From JBEEMU01 sp043778315 (GTDB taxonomy: Bacteria > Bacteroidota > Bacteroidia > Chitinophagales > Saprospiraceae), in contig JAYWGJ010000262.1 of the NCBI GenBank assembly GCA_043778315.1, positions 1 through 22,615 of the forward strand: 22,615 nucleotides of DNA, read 5' to 3'. The position numbers were made by a program, and so were the translations under genes. The notes under the pieces were generated by a model, which ran no database searches, was not told where the DNA came from, and was given only the letters and a program-made list of their open reading frames with translations. This document shows positions 15,596 to 22,493 of this stretch, piece by piece. Position 1 is the first letter of the stretch, and each line of letters starts with the position of its first letter.

Positions 15596-16807
15596 TTATT
15601 TGAATGCGTTGATACCCGTGATGTCCATACCCGTAATGAGCAGGTGAATGTCGTGCGTACCTTCGTAAGTGAGTACGGTTTCGAGATTCATCATGTGGCG
15701 CATGATAGGATATTCGTTTGTGATGCCCATGCCGCCGTGTATTTGTCGCGCCTCGCGGGCAACGGTGAGCGAAGTCATCACATTATTGCGTTTTGCCATC
15801 GATATTTGCGCTGGCGTAGCCTTGCCTTCGTTTGCCAAAGTACCCAAACGCCAAGCCAAAAGCTGCGCCTTAGTGAGTTCGGTAATCATTTCGGCTAATT
15901 TTTTTTGCGTCAATTGGAAACCTGCCAACGGCTTGCCGAACTGCTCGCGCTCGAGCGAATACCGCAACGCGCTGTCGTAACAGTCCAAACCTGCGCCGAT
16001 ACTACCCCAAGCGATGCCGTAGCGCGCTTTGCTGAGGCAACCCAACGGACCTTTTAAACCTTTTACGTTTGGTAAAAGATTCGCTTTCGGTACGCGGACG
16101 TTATCAAAAACGAGTTCGCCTGTGATGCTTGCGCGCAACGACCATTTGCCGTGAATTTCGGGCGCAGACGCACCTTTACTGTCCATTTCTACTATCAAAC
16201 CGCGTATGTCGCCTGCTTCGTCTTTCGCCCAAACGACTGCTATTTGTGCCAACGGTGAGTTGGTAATCCACATTTTTGAGCCGTTGAGGATATAGCAGTC
16301 GCCGTCGTCTTTGATATTCGTCGTCATGCTGCTCGGGTCTGAACCCGCATCGGGTTCGGTCAAACCGAAACAGCCGATAAACTCGCCCGAAGCCAATTTT
16401 GGCAAATATTTCATGCGTTGCGCTTCGCTGCCGTACTTATATATTGGGTACATCACGAGCGAGCCTTGCACCGAAGCCATAGACCGAATGCCCGAGTCGC
16501 CGCGCTCGAGTTCTTGCATGATAATGCCATAAGCGATTTCGTCCATGCCGCCGCCGCCGTATTTTGCGGGTAGCGACGGACCGAACGCGCCGATTTCAGC
16601 CAACCCTTTAAATAAATGCGTAGGGCATTCGGCGCGGTGCGAATACTCTTCTATGATTGGGCTGACCTCCGATTTCACCCACTCGCGGACTGCATCGCGC
16701 GCCAACAGGTGTTCGCCCGACAACAAATCATCAATACCATAATAGTCGTGGTATTGATAACGGTCTTGTTTTGCTGCGTTTTTTACTATGGTTTCTGTTT
16801 GCATCAT
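15596..16807 (-). CDS. gcdH: Glutaryl-CoA dehydrogenase-like acyl-CoA dehydrogenase
   Basis: An FAD-dependent acyl-CoA dehydrogenase of 403 residues. It best fits glutaryl-CoA dehydrogenase, which oxidises and decarboxylates glutaryl-CoA to crotonyl-CoA in lysine/tryptophan breakdown. Diagnostic blocks I recognise from GCDH: RSMASVQGSLVMYPIYKYG, GCFGLTEPDAGSDPSSM (FAD/substrate loop), KMWITNSPLAQI, KWSLRASITGE, ARYGIAWG and the C-terminal NLETVLTYEGTHDIH. The catalytic base is Glu382 in YEGT. Decarboxylating and non-decarboxylating forms cannot be separated by eye. Start could be Met1 or Met2 (MMQTET). No other lysine-degradation gene is nearby. The probable leader of about 135 bases carries two hairpins, and the gene ends at a strong terminator, so it appears monocistronic. 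Confidence 0.92.
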   Translation of the reverse strand: MMQTETIVKNAAKQDRYQYHDYYGIDDLLSGEHLLARDAVREWVKSEVSPIIEEYSHRAECPTHLFKGLAEIGAFGPSLPAKYGGGGMDEIAYGIIMQELERGDSGIRSMASVQGSLVMYPIYKYGSEAQRMKYLPKLASGEFIGCFGLTEPDAGSDPSSMTTNIKDDGDCYILNGSKMWITNSPLAQIAVVWAKDEAGDIRGLIVEMDSKGASAPEIHGKWSLRASITGELVFDNVRVPKANLLPNVKGLKGPLGCLSKARYGIAWGSIGAGLDCYDSALRYSLEREQFGKPLAGFQLTQKKLAEMITELTKAQLLAWRLGTLANEGKATPAQISMAKRNNVMTSLTVAREARQIHGGMGITNEYPIMRHMMNLETVLTYEGTHDIHLLITGMDITGINAFK

Positions 16808-16843
16808 TTTTTTTATTATTATGATTTGTATAAATTGCTGGGA

Positions 16844-16929
16844 GAGCGGTAATTTATTCCGCTCAAAATAATTTGCGGCTTTCTTAATGTTTTATTTATT
16901 GTACTAATCGGCGGAATAAATTACCGCCG
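16844..16929 (-). other. Twin mirror-image hairpins in the gcdH leader
   Basis: Hairpin 1 (16844-16864) has arms GAGCGG / CCGCTC; hairpin 2 (16909-16929) has arms CGGCGG / CCGCCG. The central 17 bases of each (16846-16862 and 16911-16927) are perfect reverse complements, so the two can also pair with each other across 48 bases. The two outer pairs differ (G-C/A-T in one, C-G/G-C in the other) but pairing is kept in both. The pair lies between the TATCTTTG box and the gcdH start, so it would be in the 5' leader. Confidence 0.8.
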
Positions 16930-16946
16930 TCCCAATTATCCCACTG

Positions 16947-16954
16947 CAAAGATA
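16947..16954 (-). promoter_or_regulatory. TATCTTTG -7 box of gcdH
   Basis: Minus-strand TATCTTTG, an exact TAnnTTTG match, 139 bases before the gcdH ATG. No clear -33 TTG about 20 bases upstream. Predicted transcripts would include both leader hairpins. Confidence 0.55.
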
Positions 16955-17010
16955 CAACAAAAAATAGTAAGAGTAGTTTTGAATTTGTTTCGAGAGATAG
17001 AAAGTTTTTT

Positions 17011-17130
17011 AGTTCTTGAAAGTTTTTGTGGGTTTTATCGGTGTGCGGGTTTTAACCCGCACAAAATAAGACAGGTGCGGGTTAAAACCCGCACACCGTT
17101 GCGCTTCGCCCACGAAAACTTTTAAAGAAC
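17011..17130. repeat. 120-base inverted repeat (MITE- or REP-like)
   Basis: A 24-base arm at 17039-17062 (CGGTGTGCGGG... to CCCGCAC) is the perfect reverse complement of 17075-17098, with a 12-base centre. Each arm is itself near-palindromic around GGGTTTTAACCC. Outside these, AGTTCTTGAAAG...GTGGG (17011-17032) and CCCACGAAAACTTTT...GAAC (17109-17130) pair with one substitution and one inserted base. The element has no coding capacity. Confidence 0.85.
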
Positions 17131-17152
17131 CATAATTTTGTTTCAGTATCGA

Positions 17153-17191
17153 AAAAAAGCCTCTTCATCATACAGATGGAGTAGCTTTTTT
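17153..17191. terminator. Possible bidirectional terminator-like hairpin
   Basis: AAAAAAGC (17153-17160) and GCTTTTTT (17184-17191) enclose CTTCATC / GATGGAG with mismatches. T-runs occur on both strands. No gene ends close by on the plus strand, so it may belong to the adjacent inverted repeat or insulate gcdH from the GH16 operon. Confidence 0.35.
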
Positions 17192-17491
17192 GTGGATTTT
17201 TTTACTATAACTAATTGATAATCAATAGACTAAAATCATATCATATATTAATAATAAATATTCAAAGGCTAAAAATCGAGTTTTTCGGATAAATGGACTA
17301 AAAAACGCATTTACATTAGTATAATATGATAGTTTAATACATTGATTTACAGTATCTTATATAATAGTATTATGAATACATACAAAATATAAACTTAAAA
17401 AAAGTTCGGATTAATGCAAAATTTTCTCCCTTTTTTATAAAAATATACCTCGTAATTTTGTAACATAAAAACAACGATTAATGTGCCGCGT
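17192..17491. other. AT-rich gene-free stretch
   Basis: This stretch is very AT-rich with no convincing open frame or hairpin. It contains one plus-strand TAATTTTG box (17453-17460) that matches TAnnTTTG but has no clear -33 partner; it could drive the GH16 operon with a leader of about 255 bases. Otherwise I see nothing in it. Confidence 0.4.
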
Positions 17492-17522
17492 GATTTGAGA
17501 AGCCCTCGAGGCTTCGTAAATC
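17492..17522. repeat. Dispersed palindrome, copy 2
   Basis: GATTTGAGAAG and CTTCGTAAATC flank CCCTCGAGG and form an imperfect stem. On the opposite strand it reads TTTACGAAGCCTCGAGGG followed by CTTCTCAAA, closely matching the copy at 14381-14409. It lies about 200 bases upstream of the GH16 gene, possibly within its leader. Confidence 0.6.
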
Positions 17523-17598
17523 TATTATCTAAAAAAATAAACAAAAAAAATACCTGTTTTATGCCAAAAAGTGCGTATCTTGTAAAGTCTAATTTTAA

Positions 17599-17646
17599 CC
17601 TGCGTACCTGCGTACCTGCGTACCTGCGTACCTGCGTACCTGCGTG
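17599..17646. repeat. Microsatellite, CCTGCGTA x 5 plus one 7/8 copy
   Basis: Five perfect copies of CCTGCGTA (17599-17638) are followed by CCTGCGTG. The array ends 74 bases before the GH16 start codon. An 8-base unit of this type can change copy number by replication slippage. It is not in a convincing gene. Confidence 0.95.
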
Positions 17647-17720
17647 TAGGCTAATACCTCCGTAATTTATTGATTTTCAGTTAAAATAAATAATTTCTAA
17701 AATCAATAAATTATAAAATA

Positions 17721-19661
17721 ATGAAAAAAATAAAAATAATTGTGCTAACTTTGTTAGTAGTATGGTGTAGCGGATTTGCTTGGGCGCAAAGCAATCCGTG
17801 TGGCACATCTTGTACAAGACTCGGCGGTAGCGCGAGTGAAGCAGATTTTACGCTTTACGATTTCAATAATGCGCCAAATCCCGAAACTAAGGCAGGCTAT
17901 AATCTTATCTTTAAAGATGATTTTACAGGCTCAGATTTAGATGTCAATAAATGGTATGCGTCAGGAACGCCTGGTGACGATGCAGGTCCAAATATTAATC
18001 CTGCTAATGTATCCGTTAGCGGCAATACCGCACACATCAAAACCAATAGAATAGCCTATAATAATACTACTGGACCCGCATTTTCGAACGGAGAAATAAA
18101 AACTTTTCAAAACTATGTTCGCCCTGATGGTATAACAGATTATCGCGGATATGGATTTTGGCCCAATAGCTATATTGAAGTTAGAGCAAAAATGCCTAAT
18201 GGAAAAGGTGTAGGTAGCGCGGGGTGGCTTTGGCAGTTAGAGGGTGCGTGGCATGAAGTAGATATGTGGGAAACTTTTGGCATAGAGCAGCCCACAGCTA
18301 TACAAAATGCTTATCATTACACTAGTGGTAGTGTAGAGAACAACGAAGAAAGTCAAAAAATATTGATGGCAGGTGGGCGGTATATTGACCAGGATTATTA
18401 TATTTTTGGTTTGGAGTGGAACACCGACGGGTACAAGTTATTTATCAATGGAAAATGTGTCCGTGACTTGAAATATGCCGATTGTCCTACATGCAGTTTG
18501 TTGTATTATCCTATGAATAGTCATGTATGTAGTAATATTTGGGGTACAGGCACTAATCACTGCCCATTACCTTACTCACAAATGAATGGTATGGAGTCAT
18601 TACGTTTTGGAACAGGTGGAATACTCTCTGAGAGCGACAATCATACTTGTCAATCTTCAAACCCTAGATTCCAAAATCACATAGAATGTGAAGGCACTGA
18701 TTTAGATAAGGAACTCAAAATCGATTATGTGCGAGTGTATTCAAAACAAGGCGCGAAAGCTGTACAAATCAAGAAAGCACCAACCCAAATATGCTCGAGC
18801 AACCCTTGGTTAAGCCAGACTTCGTTAGCGGTGTACTCCTATTACCCCGAAGCAATCTATACATGGACAAGTACAAGCAACGCATTAGTATTTAATGATT
18901 GGGGACGCGAGGAGAATAAAGCGTGGCTACGATGCCAAATATTACCGCGTACAAGCATTACGGGTGCTAATCAGGTGCTTGCGGTAGCAGGGCAAACCTA
19001 TCCTGCCAAACTTACCGTTACGTTTCCGAGTGGCTATCAAGAAGTGTTTGATTTTAATATTCAGACATCGGGTAGTGTGCCTGCTACACCCACTGTTGTT
19101 CCGCGTGCGGTATTGACTAATTGTCGTTACCCTATATCTGTAACGGGAGCAGCAGCCCCATACTATACAGCCCCATACTATACGGTTTATAGTAGTACGC
19201 CCGTAAATATTGGTGAAACCATAGAGCCAGGTGAAAGCTATAATATTAAGGTTTGCGCAACAAATGGTTGCGGCGTGGCTTGCCAGACAACGGGGAAAAT
19301 AGTAACTGCACCCAATCTTCTTCCTGGCAATTGCTTGCAGCGTACTCGCGACACTACTAATCAAAGCACTACTTTTACAGCAACTAACGACGAACCCGTT
19401 GCCTCTAAAACAACAACAGACTGGTTGATTTATCCTAACCCTTCCGAGCAAGGCGAATCGCTTCACATCATTACGAACGGCAACTATTTAGGTACCTGGC
19501 TGACCATAACAGATGTATATGGCAAAACAGTGAGCCGCACACCTATCGTAAGTGACCAAACTAACGTACCAACCGAAAACTGGCATAGCGGCATTTATTT
19601 TATAGCTTTATGTGACGACCAAAACCATTATCTTAGCACAAAAAAACTAATCGTACCATGA
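17721..19661 (+). CDS. Secreted GH16 family glycoside hydrolase (beta-glucanase/laminarinase-like) with T9SS tail
   Basis: A 646-residue secreted polysaccharide hydrolase. Residues 1-23 (MKKIKIIVL...WAQ) are a signal peptide. Residues about 55-342 are a GH16 jelly-roll domain: KDDFTGSDLDVNKW, YGFWPNSYIEVRAKMPNGKG, and the active-site EVDMWE with nucleophile E179, D181 and acid/base E184; it closes with KELKIDYVRVYS. GH16 enzymes cut beta-1,3 or mixed beta-1,3-1,4 glucans, agars or carrageenans; substrate is not readable here. Residues about 350-530 look like a PKD/Ig-like, cysteine-containing beta module. The end (about 573-646) is a T9SS sorting domain (WLIYPNPSEQGESLHI, GIYFIALCDD, TKKLIVP). 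Its TGA overlaps the next ATG (ATGA), so the downstream barrel protein is translationally coupled. Confidence 0.93.
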   Translation: MKKIKIIVLTLLVVWCSGFAWAQSNPCGTSCTRLGGSASEADFTLYDFNNAPNPETKAGYNLIFKDDFTGSDLDVNKWYASGTPGDDAGPNINPANVSVSGNTAHIKTNRIAYNNTTGPAFSNGEIKTFQNYVRPDGITDYRGYGFWPNSYIEVRAKMPNGKGVGSAGWLWQLEGAWHEVDMWETFGIEQPTAIQNAYHYTSGSVENNEESQKILMAGGRYIDQDYYIFGLEWNTDGYKLFINGKCVRDLKYADCPTCSLLYYPMNSHVCSNIWGTGTNHCPLPYSQMNGMESLRFGTGGILSESDNHTCQSSNPRFQNHIECEGTDLDKELKIDYVRVYSKQGAKAVQIKKAPTQICSSNPWLSQTSLAVYSYYPEAIYTWTSTSNALVFNDWGREENKAWLRCQILPRTSITGANQVLAVAGQTYPAKLTVTFPSGYQEVFDFNIQTSGSVPATPTVVPRAVLTNCRYPISVTGAAAPYYTAPYYTVYSSTPVNIGETIEPGESYNIKVCATNGCGVACQTTGKIVTAPNLLPGNCLQRTRDTTNQSTTFTATNDEPVASKTTTDWLIYPNPSEQGESLHIITNGNYLGTWLTITDVYGKTVSRTPIVSDQTNVPTENWHSGIYFIALCDDQNHYLSTKKLIVP

Positions 19662-20233
19662 AAAAAATCTTAATTATATTCAGCTTTACTGTATTTTTCG
19701 GCAGCTACGCACAAGCGCAGTCCAATAAGATAGTACAAAATACAATTTACGCAGACATAGTAGGGTATAGCTATTTTTATGGCGTAGGCTACGATAGACT
19801 ATATACGCACCAAGATAGCCCAAATAGTTTTGGGTTTGCCGTCAGTGTCGGCGGCGGAAAGCTCGGTGATATTACTGCCTATACCTTACCGCTAAAAGGT
19901 TTTTATTGCTATGGCAAAGGCAATTCTAAATTAGAGGCAGGTACAAGCGTAATTGTAAAAGTGCTTGACCAAAATATGTATGTGGGTGGTAGTAGCAATA
20001 AACGTGGCAATGCTCAATTAAACACACCGCTACCTGACGGAGGTGAGTCAATCAATCTTAGTCCATATATTGGCTATCGCTACCAACGTGCTAAGGGTGG
20101 TTTGTTTTTGCGCGTGTATGCTTCGCCGCTCAATATACCCGTATATTCTGCGCCGCTACAAAAACCGACTTACGGTTTAACGACGTATGGTTTTTCAGTA
20201 GGTTATACCATAAAACCCAAAGCGGTACGATGA
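19658..20233 (+). CDS. Outer-membrane beta-barrel-like protein A of the GH16 operon
   Basis: A 191-residue exported protein with signal peptide MKKILIIFSFTVFFGSYAQAQ cut off at about residue 21. No lipoprotein cysteine. The mature part alternates short hydrophobic/aromatic strands with polar turns (YSYFYGVGYDRLY, FGFAVSVGGG, LKGFYCYGKGNSKLEAG, LSPYIGYRYQ, GLFLRVYASP) and ends in GFSVGYTI before a short basic tail, typical of a small outer-membrane barrel. No T9SS tail. It overlaps the GH16 stop by ATGA and overlaps the next gene the same way. It is paralogous to that gene: both share an IGYR-x-Q, GG-[LF]-F and S-[VL]-GYT layout in the C-terminal third. Function not recognised; surface binding or uptake linked to the GH16 enzyme is inference. 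Confidence 0.85.
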   Translation: MKKILIIFSFTVFFGSYAQAQSNKIVQNTIYADIVGYSYFYGVGYDRLYTHQDSPNSFGFAVSVGGGKLGDITAYTLPLKGFYCYGKGNSKLEAGTSVIVKVLDQNMYVGGSSNKRGNAQLNTPLPDGGESINLSPYIGYRYQRAKGGLFLRVYASPLNIPVYSAPLQKPTYGLTTYGFSVGYTIKPKAVR

Positions 20234-20787
20234 AGGTAAGCGTATTATTATGGTTTTGTATGATGGTACAAAGCAGCTTCGGGCAACGACTACAAGTACA
20301 GCCCGATAAGCCACGCCTAAATAGCGTATTTTTGGAGTTGAGCGGTCAGGCGCGCTTCGGCGCAGTATATTATGATATGGTGTTTTATCGCCCGACCCGA
20401 CAATGGCATAGCGCAATAGCGGCAGGTTTATCGTTTTATCCGTATAATGTGGTGGCGGGTCAATGCCCGCTTGTTACCATCGTGCCTATGCAATACAATT
20501 GGCTTCACGGGCGCGAAACAGATTACTTAGAATTGGGTATTGGGCTTAACTTAAAGTATTTTCCCGAGGTTAGTTTTCCTCTTTTTTGGGGTGGGACGGG
20601 TACTATTCCTACGCGGTTTGAAGTAGATTTAGCTCCGCGTATCGGCTATCGGCATCAGCCGCATCACGGCGGTTTTTTCTGGAAAGCCTGCTTAGTACCT
20701 ATCGTTATCAATCCGCTATACGGAGTCGCATCTTACAATCAGCCTATTTTTGCGCTCGCAAGCGGGTCGCTTGGCTATACGTTTTAA
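20230..20787 (+). CDS. Outer-membrane beta-barrel-like protein B of the GH16 operon
   Basis: A 185-residue protein starting MKVSVLLWFCMMVQSSFGQ, a signal peptide of about 19 residues. The mature sequence starts with NSVFLELSGQARFGAVYYDMVFY, a pattern I associate with small Bacteroidota barrel proteins, and continues with amphipathic strands and turns to a C-terminal LGYTF, the classic terminal aromatic of outer-membrane barrels. IGYRHQPHHGGFFWKACLVP aligns with IGYRYQRAKGGLFLRVYASP of the preceding protein, so the two are diverged tandem duplicates. Its ATG overlaps the previous TGA (ATGA). A hairpin terminator starts 19 bases after its stop, closing the three-gene unit. Function unknown. Confidence 0.84.
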   Translation: MKVSVLLWFCMMVQSSFGQRLQVQPDKPRLNSVFLELSGQARFGAVYYDMVFYRPTRQWHSAIAAGLSFYPYNVVAGQCPLVTIVPMQYNWLHGRETDYLELGIGLNLKYFPEVSFPLFWGGTGTIPTRFEVDLAPRIGYRHQPHHGGFFWKACLVPIVINPLYGVASYNQPIFALASGSLGYTF

Positions 20788-20805
20788 GTTATCAGATTAT
20801 TTTAA

Positions 20806-20847
20806 ACCCAAAGCCGCCCCTAAAAAGGCAGTTTTGGGTATTTTTTT
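20806..20847 (+). terminator. Intrinsic terminator of the GH16 operon
   Basis: ACCCAAAGCCGCC (20806-20818) pairs with GGCAGTTTTGGGT (20827-20839) with one mismatch and one G-U wobble, followed by ATTTTTTT. Confidence 0.88.
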
Positions 20848-20975
20848 GAAAATAAAAAATCATCGTCTAAATTCCACCACAATAAACCTTGTCATTTTTT
20901 CGTTACTATTTTGTTATCGTTATTAAAACAAAAATAATTTAGCTTTACATTTAACAAAATTTTAACCAAAATATT

Positions 20976-21458
20976 ATGACAAACAAACTCCTCGCGCGCT
21001 GCATTACCCTCTGCATTACCCTCTGCATCACGCAACTGATTAGCGTTTCTTTTATTGCCGCGCAAAGCGGTAAACTGTACAGCCTGCAAGGGATTATCAC
21101 GGATAGCGTCAGCCATAAAGCGGTGGAGTTTGCGACGGTCGGTATTTTTGATACCTCCAAAACGCCGCTACAAATCACGTTCACGAGCGCACGAGGCGAG
21201 TTCAAATTTAAGGATTTGAAGGCAGGAACGTACCGCGTAGAGGCGACGGCGATAGGCTACGGCGGCGTACTGAAAAGCGGTATTGTGGTAGATAAAAATA
21301 CGGTTTTGCCTATGCTAAGTATTGCGGCAAGCGGCGAAAACCTCAACGCCGTGACCGTCACGTCGGTGCGTCCTGTGATGGAAATGAAGGACGGTAAAAT
21401 AGTGTATAACGTGGCGAACGACCCGACAAATGCAGGCGCGACGAATAGTGTAAAGTAG
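20976..21458 (+). pseudogene. Truncated TonB-dependent receptor-like protein (N-terminal remnant)
   Basis: A 160-residue frame with a signal peptide, then a carboxypeptidase-regulatory-like beta-sandwich (about 37-115: LQGIITDSVSHKAVEFATVGI, GEFKFKDLKAGTYRVEATAIGY). It then enters the linker to the plug domain of a SusC/TonB-dependent-receptor-like or related large barrel protein (VMEMKDGKIVYNVANDPTNAG). Full-length relatives continue with the plug and a barrel, usually 700 residues or more. Here the frame stops at TAG (21456-21458) four codons after NAGAT, and no continuation is visible in any frame to 21611, so this looks like a deletion remnant rather than a single frameshift. A short secreted protein cannot be excluded. 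The signal peptide contains a 12-base in-frame repeat coding for CITL. Confidence 0.8.
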
Positions 21459-21469
21459 CTAAAACCAAA

Positions 21470-21504
21470 AGCGGCTGCTTACGCCCCGTGCGCAAACAAC
21501 CGCT
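21470..21504. other. Hairpin just after the receptor remnant
   Basis: AGCGGCTGCTTACGC (21470-21484) and GCGCAAACAACCGCT (21490-21504) form a 15-base stem with three mismatches and a five-base loop. There is no T-run. It may be the scar of the event that truncated the receptor or a weak terminator. A separate palindrome TTACTTA-TGTA-TAAGTAA lies at 21545-21562. Confidence 0.45.
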
Positions 21505-21611
21505 ACCAACACTATGAGCCGTATATGTTAATTTCTTTAATTAATTACTTATGTATAAGTAACTATTTTTAGTCACAAATAAGCACTATTTTTGTAAATT
21601 ATTATAGATTA

Positions 21612-22301
21612 TTACAAATTATTATCTTCAATAATCGCGATTAGCGCGTCGCCGTAGCCCGCTTCTTTGCTGTAGCCTGCTTGCTGCAAACCCATCGCCC
21701 AGGCTTTATAATCGCTTGATTTTAAATACTTTAAGTGTGTGAAAGCACCCGAAGAGATGTATTCGGAATGGTCGCGGAAACTCGCCCATGCACTACCGTA
21801 ACTCCGATAACAATGCAAGGCGTGCGTGTATCGCTTGCCTACCCAACCGTCGGTACAAGGCAAATTGAAAAAATTATTGGCGTTTTTTGCCGCGTCGGTC
21901 GCGCCCGCCTGCGATTGCAATATTGCTTGCGCCAAAATAATAGCGGTCGGAATGTGGTATTTCGCCGCTTCCTGTTTCGCTATATTTCTGAACCGCTGCA
22001 CAAATGCAGCTTGCTGCGCCTTAGTAGCGGATAGCTGTGCCTTCGGTTTTGCGGCAGTCACGGGCAAAAAACCTGCCTGGCTTTCGAGCGGCGTTTCGCT
22101 ATTGTCTATTGCCACATTTTGTTTTGTTCTTGCTTGCGCCGCGTCAGCCGTTTGTACTGGCTTCGGCGTTTTGAGCGACACCGAAAAACTGAGGTCTTTA
22201 TGCAGAAACACAAAAAGCGAAATACCTACTAAAAGGCTTTGAAACCAATATTTACGAATATATGGCAACGAATTGTAGTAAAATAACTCTATTTTTTTCA
22301 T
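21612..22301 (-). CDS. Membrane-anchored glucosaminidase-domain protein
   Basis: A 229-residue protein with a short cytoplasmic N-terminus, one transmembrane helix (about 20-34), a flexible Ala/Thr/Gln-rich linker (about 45-95) and a glucosaminidase (GH73/FlgJ-like) domain from about 98 to 229. Landmarks: FVQRFRNIAKQEAAKYHIPTAIILAQA, NNFFNLPCTDGW, CYRSYGSAWASFRDHSEYI, YKAWAMGLQQAGY and GYGDALIAIIE. Such enzymes hydrolyse N-acetylglucosaminyl bonds in peptidoglycan in the periplasm. In the segment where relatives read LAQ-x-x-LES-x-x-G with the catalytic Glu, this protein reads LAQAILQSQAG, i.e. Gln129 (codon CAA). It may be catalytically weak or a binding protein, or a subfamily with another acid. 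It is preceded by a nested inverted repeat and a good promoter pair. Confidence 0.9.
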   Translation of the reverse strand: MKKIELFYYNSLPYIRKYWFQSLLVGISLFVFLHKDLSFSVSLKTPKPVQTADAAQARTKQNVAIDNSETPLESQAGFLPVTAAKPKAQLSATKAQQAAFVQRFRNIAKQEAAKYHIPTAIILAQAILQSQAGATDAAKNANNFFNLPCTDGWVGKRYTHALHCYRSYGSAWASFRDHSEYISSGAFTHLKYLKSSDYKAWAMGLQQAGYSKEAGYGDALIAIIEDNNL

Positions 22302-22348
22302 AACAACCTTATTTTTTTATTAATATAATATTTGTTAAGTCTATGTTG

Positions 22349-22452
22349 TAAATTAAGTGTGATTATCGGGAACGAAAAAAATAGTTAGAACGTAGCTTTT
22401 GCGTAGGTTTAATCTATTTTTTGAGTGTAGATAAAGAATCACACTTAATTTA
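22349..22452 (-). other. 104-base nested inverted repeat in the leader of the glucosaminidase gene
   Basis: TAAATTAAGTGTGATT (22349-22364) and AATCACACTTAATTTA (22437-22452) are perfect 16-base reverse complements. Inside, AAAAAATAG (22376-22384) pairs with CTATTTTTT (22414-22422), continued by TTAGAAC against GTTTAA with a bulge. The centre is GTAGCTTTTGCGTAG. It lies between the candidate promoter at 22494-22526 and the ATG at 22301. The rest of the 314-base gap (22453-22615) is AT-rich and, apart from the promoter, I see nothing in it. Confidence 0.8.
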
Positions 22453-22493
22453 TTTCAGCTACCTATCACTTGCTATTAATTGTAATTACATTG

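Noticed and set aside
17453..17460. Firm promoter call for the GH16 operon
   Set aside because: The TAATTTTG box lacks a clear -33 partner and is about 260 bases from the start codon, so it is noted only within the gap description.
17483..17665. 60-codon frame containing the CCTGCGTA array
   Set aside because: Its coding potential depends on the microsatellite (RTCVPAYL-type repeats) and it has no plausible protein features.
20976..21458. Intact small secreted protein instead of a pseudogene
   Set aside because: Not excluded, but the sequence ends in the middle of the linker that leads to the plug domain in full-length relatives, which favours truncation.
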